Shown: piece by piece, positions 6,955 to 11,906 of the stretch | Layout: every line of letters starts with the position of its first letter | How positions within the stretch are numbered: the stretch's first letter is position 1 | Assembly: GCA_018067265.1 (NCBI GenBank) | Contig: JAGPUY010000174.1 | Coordinates: 1 to 11,906, forward strand | DNA: 11,906 bases | Source of the DNA: Oceanihabitans sp. | GTDB lineage: Bacteria; Bacteroidota; Bacteroidia; Flavobacteriales; Flavobacteriaceae | Reading direction: 5' to 3' | The notes under the pieces: model-generated | Database searches by the model: none | What the model was told of the DNA's origin: nothing | What the model saw: the letters and a program-made list of their open reading frames with translations, nothing else | Translations under genes and position numbers: made by a program

Positions 6955-6989
6955 ATATATTAATTTAGCATAAATATATCAATTTAGCA
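6952..6989 (-). repeat. 19-bp tandem repeat abutting the start of the zinc-ribbon gene
   Basis: Read on the minus strand, 6989-6971 is TGCTAAATTGATATATTTA and 6970-6952 is TGCTAAATTAATATATATG, two head-to-tail units with an identical 9-base TGCTAAATT half. The second unit ends in the ATG start codon. Such a repeat, two helical turns apart, suits cooperative binding by a helix-turn-helix protein, possibly the gene's own product, and would overlap the start of translation. The function is inferred. Confidence 0.5.
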
Positions 6990-7032
6990 ATAAAAATAAA
7001 AATGTATTGTTAAAAATTTCATTTTATAGCAT

Positions 7033-7073
7033 AAAAAAAGCTCCAAAACCAAGAATAACCTTGAATTTTAGAG
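7033..7073 (-). terminator. Rho-independent terminator after the DUF779 gene
   Basis: On the minus strand CTCTAAAATTCAAG (7073-7060) pairs, with three G-U pairs and one bulge, with CTTGGTTTTGGAG (7053-7041). After one C a run of seven T follows (7039-7033). It sits about 40 bp past the DUF779 stop codon and is correctly oriented to end that transcript before the zinc-ribbon gene. Confidence 0.65.
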
Positions 7074-7113
7074 ATAAAATTATTAAAATCTGATTTACTA
7101 TAGTTCCATTGTA

Positions 7114-7467
7114 TTAAACATTAAAAAAGGCTTCTTCCTCTTTTGTCAATAAACGGGAATGGATCAAAAAACGAAGTCCTAACGGAATTTCTAAAGAAAA
7201 ACTAGCACCACGACCTTCGGTAACATCTACGGTTAAATGGGTGTGTTTCCAATATTCAAATTGGTCTTGATTCATATAAAAATTTACCCCATTTAAGGCA
7301 CCTAATAATATATCACTTTCATCTAGATACATATCCCCTTTTTCAAAAACCATTGGTGCAGATCCATCACAACAGCCGCCACTTTGATGAAAAATTAAGT
7401 CGCCATGTTTGGCTTTCAGCTGTTCTAACACTTTTGTTGCTGCCTCTGTAATTGCTATTCTTTCCAT
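7114..7467 (-). CDS. DUF779 protein associated with aldehyde dehydrogenase
   Basis: This is a 117-residue soluble protein with no signal peptide or membrane segment. The DUF779 signature FHQSGGCCDGSAPMVF is at 26-41. Further conserved-looking segments are NFYMNQDQFEYWKHTHL (62-78) and the C-terminal SFSLEIPLGLRFLIHSR (89-105). The adjacent cysteines 32-33 and nearby His27, His75 and His77 suggest metal or cofactor binding, but no biochemical role for the family is known to me. Members are commonly encoded beside acetaldehyde-type aldehyde dehydrogenases, and here the dehydrogenase gene ends 63 bp upstream in the same direction. A strong hairpin terminator occupies that gap, so expression is probably lower than that of the dehydrogenase, or depends on readthrough. 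A helper role for the dehydrogenase is inferred from gene order only. Confidence 0.9.
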   Translation of the reverse strand: MERIAITEAATKVLEQLKAKHGDLIFHQSGGCCDGSAPMVFEKGDMYLDESDILLGALNGVNFYMNQDQFEYWKHTHLTVDVTEGRGASFSLEIPLGLRFLIHSRLLTKEEEAFFNV

Positions 7468-7481
7468 AATTTAAAGGTATT

Positions 7482-7515
7482 AAAAAAGGCTGAATAGTTA
7501 ATTAATTCAGCCTTT
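7482..7515 (-). terminator. Terminator/attenuator between aldehyde dehydrogenase and DUF779 genes
   Basis: AAAGGCTGAAT (7485-7495) and ATTCAGCCTTT (7505-7515) form a perfect 11-bp stem with a nine-base loop. On the minus strand the stem runs into an uninterrupted T tract (7487-7482). It begins 15 bp past the dehydrogenase stop and ends only 14 bp before the DUF779 start codon. The form is that of a classic intrinsic terminator, but its position inside an apparent operon suggests partial termination or control of DUF779 translation. Confidence 0.8.
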
Positions 7516-7530
7516 AGCGCTATTAATCTA

Positions 7531-9030
7531 CTAAAAGAAACCTAATTTGTTTTTATCGTAAGAAATTAACATGTTTTTGGTTTGACGATAATAGTTAAGC
7601 ATCATCACATGGTTTTCTCTACCAAATCCCGATTTTTTATACCCACCAAATGGTGCATGTGCAGGATAAGCGTGGTAGCAATTTACCCAAACACGACCGG
7701 CTTTTATCGCTCTTGGAATTTGATAAATCTGATGCGCATCACGCGTCCAAACACCTGCTCCTAGTCCGTAAAGTGTATCATTCGCAATTTCGATAGCTTC
7801 CGCTTCATCTTTAAATTTAGTCACACAAGCTACTGGTCCGAAAATTTCCTCTTGAAAAACTCGCATTTTATTATGGCCTTCTAATAAGGTCGGTTTAATA
7901 TAAAAACCGTTTGCCAGATTCCCACCAAGTTCATTTGCAGCACCTCCAGATAATACTTTTGCACCTTCTTCTTTTCCTATTTCAATGTAGGATTTTATCT
8001 TCTCGTGTTGGTCTTTGGATGCTTGCGCACCAACCATCGTATTCACATCATACGGATTGTCTTGAATGATAGCATTTGTTCTTTCTATAACGCGCTTCAT
8101 AAATGCGTCATAAATATCTTCTTGCACTAAAATTCTAGAAGGCGCTGTGCATACTTCGCCTTGATTAAAAGCGAATAAAACAGCACCTTCAATCGCTTTA
8201 TCTAAAAATGCATCATCATGATCCATCACCGAATTAAAAAACACATTTGGCGATTTCCCTCCCAACTCCATAGTCACAGGATTTAGATTCTTAGACGCAT
8301 ACTGCATGATTAGTTGTCCGGTTGTGGTTTCTCCCGTAAAAGCCACTTTATCTACTTTAGCACTAGAAGCTAAAGGTTTCCCTGCTTCCGGACCAAAACC
8401 GTGTACAATATTGACAACTCCAGGAGGAAATACCGCTGCAATTTTTTCCATTAAAAAGGTTGCCGATGATGGCGTTTGTTCTGCAGGTTTTAAAACCACA
8501 CAGTTTCCGGTAACTAAGGCTGGAGGTAACTTCCAGGATAGCATTAATAGCGGAAAATTCCAAGGAATAATCTGACCAATAACACCTAGAGGTTCCTTAA
8601 TATTCATGGACAAGGTATTTTGATCTAACTCTGTCGCACTTCCTTCTTCCGATCGGATACAAGCTGCAAAATAACGCCAATGATCTACTGCCAACGGAAC
8701 ATCTGCATTTAGTGTTTCACGTATAGGTTTTCCGTTATCACAAGTTTCAATAAGCGCAAACTCTTCTAGATTTGCCTCAATAATATCTGCTACTTTATTT
8801 AATAAGGTAGATCTTTCCGTTGCCGAAGTATTTCCCCAAGCCTCTTTAGCGGCATTTGCTGCATCTAAAGCCATTTCTACATCTTCTTTTTGAGAACGTG
8901 GATATTTTGCAATGAAGGAATTATCGATTGGAGATGTATTCTCAAAATATTGACCACCTATGGGTTCTACAAATTTTCCGTTTATAAAATTGCCATATTT
9001 CTCTTTAAATTTCGGTTTATAATAACTCAT
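7531..9030 (-). CDS. NAD(P)+-dependent aldehyde dehydrogenase (acetaldehyde type, ExaC/AldB-like)
   Basis: This is a 499-residue cytoplasmic enzyme of full family length that oxidises an aldehyde to the acid. Visible features are PWNFP (156-160, oxyanion Asn158), the cofactor-binding KPAEQTP (181-187), FTGETTTG (231-238), MELGGKSPN (254-262, general base Glu255), the catalytic cysteine in NQGEVCTAPSR (Cys294), and EEIFGPV (394-400, with Glu395 expected to bind the nicotinamide ribose). All catalytic residues are present. The GEVCTAPSR context and the DUF779 neighbour point to the ExaC/AcoD/AldB branch acting on acetaldehyde or other short aldehydes. A divergent AraC-type gene lies 172 bp away and is the likely regulator through the shared spacer. 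The product acid could feed acetyl-CoA synthesis, but exact substrate and cofactor preference cannot be decided here. Confidence 0.95.
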   Translation of the reverse strand: MSYYKPKFKEKYGNFINGKFVEPIGGQYFENTSPIDNSFIAKYPRSQKEDVEMALDAANAAKEAWGNTSATERSTLLNKVADIIEANLEEFALIETCDNGKPIRETLNADVPLAVDHWRYFAACIRSEEGSATELDQNTLSMNIKEPLGVIGQIIPWNFPLLMLSWKLPPALVTGNCVVLKPAEQTPSSATFLMEKIAAVFPPGVVNIVHGFGPEAGKPLASSAKVDKVAFTGETTTGQLIMQYASKNLNPVTMELGGKSPNVFFNSVMDHDDAFLDKAIEGAVLFAFNQGEVCTAPSRILVQEDIYDAFMKRVIERTNAIIQDNPYDVNTMVGAQASKDQHEKIKSYIEIGKEEGAKVLSGGAANELGGNLANGFYIKPTLLEGHNKMRVFQEEIFGPVACVTKFKDEAEAIEIANDTLYGLGAGVWTRDAHQIYQIPRAIKAGRVWVNCYHAYPAHAPFGGYKKSGFGRENHVMMLNYYRQTKNMLISYDKNKLGFF

Positions 9031-9095
9031 ATAAATTCGTGTTAAATTAGTAATTAGATAATTTTTTAATCTAAAAAATATATTATCTTTAGTTT

Positions 9096-9145
9096 TGATA
9101 AAGTTATTTTATCATATCCTAATTACCTTGCACGTATTTATCATA
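9096..9145. promoter_or_regulatory. Operator candidates in the divergent aldehyde dehydrogenase/AraC spacer
   Basis: TGATAAA (9096-9102) and TTTATCA (9108-9114) form a perfect 7-bp dyad with a five-base centre. The sequence TTTATCATA recurs as a direct repeat at 9108-9116 and 9137-9145, 29 bp apart. AraC-family proteins usually bind direct repeats, so these are the best candidates for the regulator's sites controlling both divergent genes. A further dyad, TTAACA-GATT-TGTTAA (9165-9180), lies nearer the AraC gene. The spacer is AT-rich, so chance matches are possible. Confidence 0.4.
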
Positions 9146-9151
9146 GTTTTG
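9144..9151 (+). promoter_or_regulatory. Possible Bacteroidota -7 box for the AraC-family gene
   Basis: TAGTTTTG fits the Bacteroidota -7 consensus TAnnTTTG, and lies 51 bp before the AraC-type start codon, giving a reasonable leader length. The expected upstream TTG lies only 13 bp away (9128-9130) where about 19 bp is usual. The same octamer also occurs at 9090-9097, so the assignment is tentative. Confidence 0.25.
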
Positions 9152-9202
9152 AACATATCTCTTATTAACAGATTTGTTAACTAAAATTTTGTAACATTGA
9201 GT

Positions 9203-10123
9203 ATGGAATCGTTATTACATCAACATAGAAACCACAGAAAACTGACTACTTTAGTAGAGAACAGAACCACGTATAGTGCAGATTATGCAGAACTCAATAT
9301 TTTTGAAACACACGCTTTCGCGGAAAACATATCCCTAACGTTTAACTTTCCTATTATTGCAAGTATGCTTACCGGAAAGAAAATCATGCATATTGATGGT
9401 TTTGAACCTTTTGATTTTTTCCCTGGTGAATCTGTAGTCATGCCAACCAATAAGGAAATGGTTATTGATTTTCCAGTAGCGACAAAAGAGAATCCGACGC
9501 AATGTTTAGCCTTAGGAATTGATGCATTCAAAATTGATGAGGTTGTTGAAAAATTTAATCAGCATGTCGCTATTGAAAATGAAAACAACACTTGGGATTT
9601 AGACGAAACTTCTTCGCATTTAATAAACAATACCGATGTCAATCATTTAATTGAACGACTGACCTATACTTTTACTAATAACAACAAATCTAAGGATGTA
9701 TTATTAGATTTAATGATTCAAGAACTTATTGTTAGACTACTACAAACAAAGGCCAAATCCTTAATAATAAATGATCCGCATCACGTTTTTAATGATACTA
9801 GAATAGGAACGGTTATTAAGTTTATTAAAGAAAACTTAACCAATAAAGACATGTCTGTAGATGTGTTGGCTAAGAAAGCATATATGAGTGCTTCTCACTT
9901 TCATAAGCAGTTTAAAAACACATTAGGCATCTCTCCTATTGATTATATCAATTCTGAAAAAATTAAATTTTCGAAAAAACTGATGAAACAGTCTACAGAT
10001 TTTAGAATGTCTGAGATTGCTTTTAAATCCGGATTTAATAACACGAGTTATTTTAACAGACAGTTTAAAAAAATGGAATTAATGACACCACAACAATTTA
10101 AGGCTTCGATTAATAAGTCTTAA
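9203..10123 (+). CDS. AraC-family transcriptional regulator
   Basis: Counted from the ATG at 9203 the protein has 306 residues; a TTG two codons earlier (9197) is in frame but less likely. Residues about 10-160 form an AraC_N-like ligand or dimerisation domain (HRKLTTLVENRTTYSAD at 11-27; FPGESVVMPTNKEMVIDFP at 73-91). Residues about 200-304 carry the double helix-turn-helix DNA-binding domain: MSVDVLAKKAYMSASHFHKQ (217-236), then MSEIAFKSGFNNTSYFNRQF (269-288) and the closing TPQQF. Family members with this N-terminus are often paired with divergent oxidoreductase genes, as with the aldehyde dehydrogenase here, and it probably activates that gene in response to an aldehyde or alcohol. The ligand is unknown. 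A 13-base repeat core lies within codons for HAFAEN at about residues 37-42. Confidence 0.92.
   Translation: MESLLHQHRNHRKLTTLVENRTTYSADYAELNIFETHAFAENISLTFNFPIIASMLTGKKIMHIDGFEPFDFFPGESVVMPTNKEMVIDFPVATKENPTQCLALGIDAFKIDEVVEKFNQHVAIENENNTWDLDETSSHLINNTDVNHLIERLTYTFTNNNKSKDVLLDLMIQELIVRLLQTKAKSLIINDPHHVFNDTRIGTVIKFIKENLTNKDMSVDVLAKKAYMSASHFHKQFKNTLGISPIDYINSEKIKFSKKLMKQSTDFRMSEIAFKSGFNNTSYFNRQFKKMELMTPQQFKASINKS
9313..9325. repeat. Inverted copy of the TTCCGCGAAAGCG core inside the AraC-type gene
   Basis: CGCTTTCGCGGAA is the exact reverse complement of the 13-base core at 2961-2973, over 6 kb away in an unrelated gene. In this orientation it encodes Ala-Phe-Ala-Glu, as do the minus-strand reads of the two copies near 2970 and 3075. 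It may be one member of a dispersed family that enters coding regions, or a coincidence. Confidence 0.35.
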
Positions 10124-10166
10124 TTTCTAAGCCTTGCATCTCCATTCTTTCTCTCCTTATTTCTGA

Positions 10167-10213
10167 ATTTTGATGTTTTCCGACGTTGTAGGAATTTCAA
10201 GTTGCATCAAAAT
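10167..10213. terminator. Hairpin between convergent AraC and AGCS genes
   Basis: ATTTTGATG (10167-10175) and CATCAAAAT (10205-10213) form a perfect 9-bp stem enclosing a 29-base loop that itself contains TTCC/GGAA. It lies between the ends of two convergent genes (stops at 10123 and 10246), with T-rich stem arms in either reading direction, so it could serve as a bidirectional terminator. The large loop and lack of a clean U tract leave this uncertain. Nothing else recognisable fills the 122-bp gap. Confidence 0.4.
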
Positions 10214-10245
10214 ATTCATAATTAGAATACTATTAAAACCTTCGT

Positions 10246-11625
10246 TTAATTATCGCTAGATTTCATTCGTTTAAAATAGGCTTTTGCTTCTTTCACTACT
10301 CGTGGCGCCAAAATTAAAGTCGCTGTCATGGTTGGTATTGCCATTAATGCAAAGATACCATCTATCAAATTAATCATTAACGCTAAGGACGTGGTTGCAC
10401 CAAGAATAATACTTAGAATATAGAAGTAGTTATAATAATGTTTGTTTTTGTCTCCTATTAAAAACGATAAACATTTCCCGCCATAATACGCGTAAGAAAA
10501 CAAGGAAGAAACACTAAACACCACAATACAAAGTAGTAATAAGTATCTACCATAGGTTGGCATTGCTGCTCCAAAGGCATTTGCGGTAAGACTTACGCCA
10601 TTCGCTTCGGTAGTTTGCCAAACTCCGGTTACCAAAATCGCCAAAGCAGTTAATGTACAAACGATTAGCGTATCTATTGCTGGTCCTAACATGGCTACTA
10701 AACCTTCACGAATTGGTTCGTTGGTTTTTGCTGCTCCGTGTGCTAAAGGTGCTGTACCAATTCCTGCTTCGTTAGAAAACGCGCCGCGTCGTACACCCAA
10801 AATAATTAATCCGCCTAAAAGACCTCCTAAAAAGGCATCTCCTTTATAGTTTTCTGCCGCAAAAGCATCTGTAAAAATAAGTCTGAAATAGGTTGGAACC
10901 ACTTCCGCGTTAGCGAATAAAATAATCATTATCAACACAAAATAAAGCAATACCATAGATGGCACTAATTTGGATGCTACTTTACTAATTCGGTTTAAGC
11001 CACCTAAAATTACTACAGATGTTATACCAACTAAAACAAGACCTATTATTAAGTTTGAAGTGAAATTTACGGTTATTCCGTTTGGTATTAAAACGATATC
11101 GTTAATCGCTTGTGTTAACTGATTCACATTAAAAACTGGTAGTGCGCCTATTAATCCGCAAAGACTAAAAAACACCGCTAAAGGTTTCCAATGCTTACCT
11201 AGGCCTTCCATTATAAAATACATTGGTCCGCCTTGTGTATTTCCTTCGCTATCTTTTCCTCGGTACATAATTGCCAAACTTGAGGTGAAGAATTTTGTAG
11301 CCATACCAATAATAGCACTAACCCACATCCAGAAAACAGCTCCTGGTCCGCCAATAGAAATAGCAACCGCAACACCTGCAATATTCCCCATACCAATGGT
11401 AGAAGACAATGCCGTTGTTAAGGCTTGAAAATGCGTAATTTCTCCTGCATCCTCTGGGTTATCATATTTACCACGAAGTACTTGAATGGCATGCCCTAAA
11501 TAACGAAAGGGTAAAAACCGAGATAAAACCAGAAGGTAAAAACCACCTCCTATTAATAAAATAAGTAATGGAAGTCCCCAAACGAAGGAGGCAAAATCTG
11601 CGATAAATTGGTCTAATACTTTCAA
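10246..11625 (-). CDS. AGCS-family sodium:alanine/glycine symporter
   Basis: This 459-residue inner-membrane protein couples uptake of alanine, glycine or related amino acids to Na+. The AGCS family signature is matched completely at 92-107 (GGPGAVFWMWVSAIIG). It is followed by ATKFFTSSLAIMYRGKD (109-125) and QGGPMYFIMEGLG (131-143). Other family segments are THFQALTTALSSTIGMGNIA (64-83) and RRGAFSNEAGIGTAPLAHGA, located past the middle. About ten hydrophobic segments are visible and the length is normal, so the gene appears intact. It ends convergently with the AraC-type gene and starts divergently, 104 bp from an exported-protein gene, so it is probably a single-gene transcript. No link to the aldehyde locus is evident from the sequence, and the exact amino-acid substrate cannot be determined. 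Confidence 0.95.
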   Translation of the reverse strand: MKVLDQFIADFASFVWGLPLLILLIGGGFYLLVLSRFLPFRYLGHAIQVLRGKYDNPEDAGEITHFQALTTALSSTIGMGNIAGVAVAISIGGPGAVFWMWVSAIIGMATKFFTSSLAIMYRGKDSEGNTQGGPMYFIMEGLGKHWKPLAVFFSLCGLIGALPVFNVNQLTQAINDIVLIPNGITVNFTSNLIIGLVLVGITSVVILGGLNRISKVASKLVPSMVLLYFVLIMIILFANAEVVPTYFRLIFTDAFAAENYKGDAFLGGLLGGLIILGVRRGAFSNEAGIGTAPLAHGAAKTNEPIREGLVAMLGPAIDTLIVCTLTALAILVTGVWQTTEANGVSLTANAFGAAMPTYGRYLLLLCIVVFSVSSLFSYAYYGGKCLSFLIGDKNKHYYNYFYILSIILGATTSLALMINLIDGIFALMAIPTMTATLILAPRVVKEAKAYFKRMKSSDN

Positions 11626-11729
11626 CGGCTTCTATTTTTTTTTATAAATGTATTGAAACGAATTGACTTTTAGATTTTAAAAAGGTAATTTAGTTACGTA
11701 ATTATTCATCCATCAAAAATCAAATCATT

Positions 11730-11906
11730 ATGAGACTATTAAAATTAATTTTATTTTTTTGCATTACCTGTTCTTTATATGCACAAAATAAAACTTCCGA
11801 AAAACATTTCAGACATTTAAGATACAACCATGTATCGCCTTATATTGATCTTGCTGGAATTCATCCTATTTTAAAAGAAACAGCAAAATCTACATCTCAT
11901 TATATC
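11730..11906 (+). CDS. Exported protein of unknown function, N-terminal fragment
   Basis: From the ATG at 11730 the frame stays open for 59 codons to the window edge. It starts with a standard signal peptide, MRLLKLILFFCITCSLYAQ, with cleavage expected after AQ, as in the porin of this window. The mature start (NKTSEKHFRHLRYNHVSPYI, then DLAGIHPILKE) is not a family I recognise. The cysteines lie inside the hydrophobic segment without a lipobox followed by cleavage, so a lipoprotein is unlikely. It is divergent from the AGCS symporter; upstream, TAGATTTT (11671-11678), one base off the -7 consensus, is the nearest promoter-like sequence. It is real in codon terms, but the function is unknown. 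Confidence 0.7.
   Translation, partial: MRLLKLILFFCITCSLYAQNKTSEKHFRHLRYNHVSPYIDLAGIHPILKETAKSTSHYI

Noticed and set aside
8306..8575. 89-codon plus-strand frame opposite the aldehyde dehydrogenase gene
   Set aside because: It is an antisense shadow of the conserved cofactor-binding region of the dehydrogenase; no family is recognised.
9197..9202. TTG start two codons upstream for the AraC-type gene
   Set aside because: An ATG follows two codons later at 9203 and begins the recognisable protein; there is no ribosome-binding evidence favouring TTG.
10903..10929. Further match to the 26-bp repeat inside the AGCS symporter gene (TTCCGCGTTAGCG...)
   Set aside because: It agrees with copy A at 22 of 27 bases, but the codons belong to an aligned part of the symporter (LFANAEVVP before a membrane-proximal segment), so similarity can arise from coding a hydrophobic stretch followed by Ala-Glu.
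11653..11678. Promoter TTG (11653) plus TAGATTTT (11671) for the exported-protein gene
   Set aside because: The spacer is only 15 bp where about 19 is usual for Bacteroidota, and the -7 box has one mismatch, so it is not listed as a feature.

Overview
The window is AT-rich, uses A-rich start regions with no recognisable Shine-Dalgarno sequences, and carries protein families typical of marine Flavobacteriaceae (Bacteroidota): an SSS-domain histidine kinase, an IS1/InsA-like zinc-ribbon protein, and exported proteins with short signal peptides ending in AQ. No rRNA, tRNA, CRISPR array, phage gene or intact insertion sequence was seen. Coding density is high, and no gene-free stretch exceeds about 175 bases.

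Region 1 (1-6429, all minus strand, read from right to left) is a transport-and-sensing cluster. It starts with an outer-membrane porin (5182-6429). Next come a DUF4212 small symporter subunit (4910-5170) and its large sodium:solute symporter partner of the VC_2705 type (3110-4876). After an intergenic hairpin follow a 64-residue two-helix membrane protein (2748-2942), a symporter-like sensor histidine kinase with a STAC linker (65-2755), and the first 16 codons of a response regulator (1-48). The arrangement resembles the CrbS/CrbR and CbrA/CbrB systems of Proteobacteria, which control use of acetate or other carbon sources. A reasonable inference is that the cluster imports a small carboxylate such as acetate and senses its uptake; the substrate cannot be read from the sequence.

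Region 2 (6535-6954) is a stand-alone zinc-ribbon plus helix-turn-helix protein, probably a domesticated transposase-type DNA-binding module. It lies just upstream of the porin in the same direction, and a 19-bp tandem repeat abuts its start codon.

Region 3 (7114-10123) is an aldehyde-oxidation locus. It holds an aldehyde dehydrogenase (7531-9030), a DUF779 protein downstream of it (7114-7467) with a strong hairpin terminator between the two, and a divergent AraC-family regulator (9203-10123). The shared upstream region contains a 7-bp dyad and a direct repeat. Aldehyde oxidation yields a carboxylic acid, so regions 1 and 3 may serve linked C2/C3 metabolism; this is inference from adjacency.

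Region 4 (10246-11906) contains an AGCS-family sodium:alanine/glycine symporter (minus) and, divergently, the start of an unidentified exported protein that runs off the window.

The points most worth a second look are: the paired symporters in region 1 (one transporter, one sensor), where the sensor has lost one of two predicted Na+-coordinating hydroxyl residues; the small membrane protein overlapping the kinase; the zinc-ribbon protein with its tandem repeat; and a 26-bp imperfect direct repeat flanking the hairpin between symporter and sensor genes.
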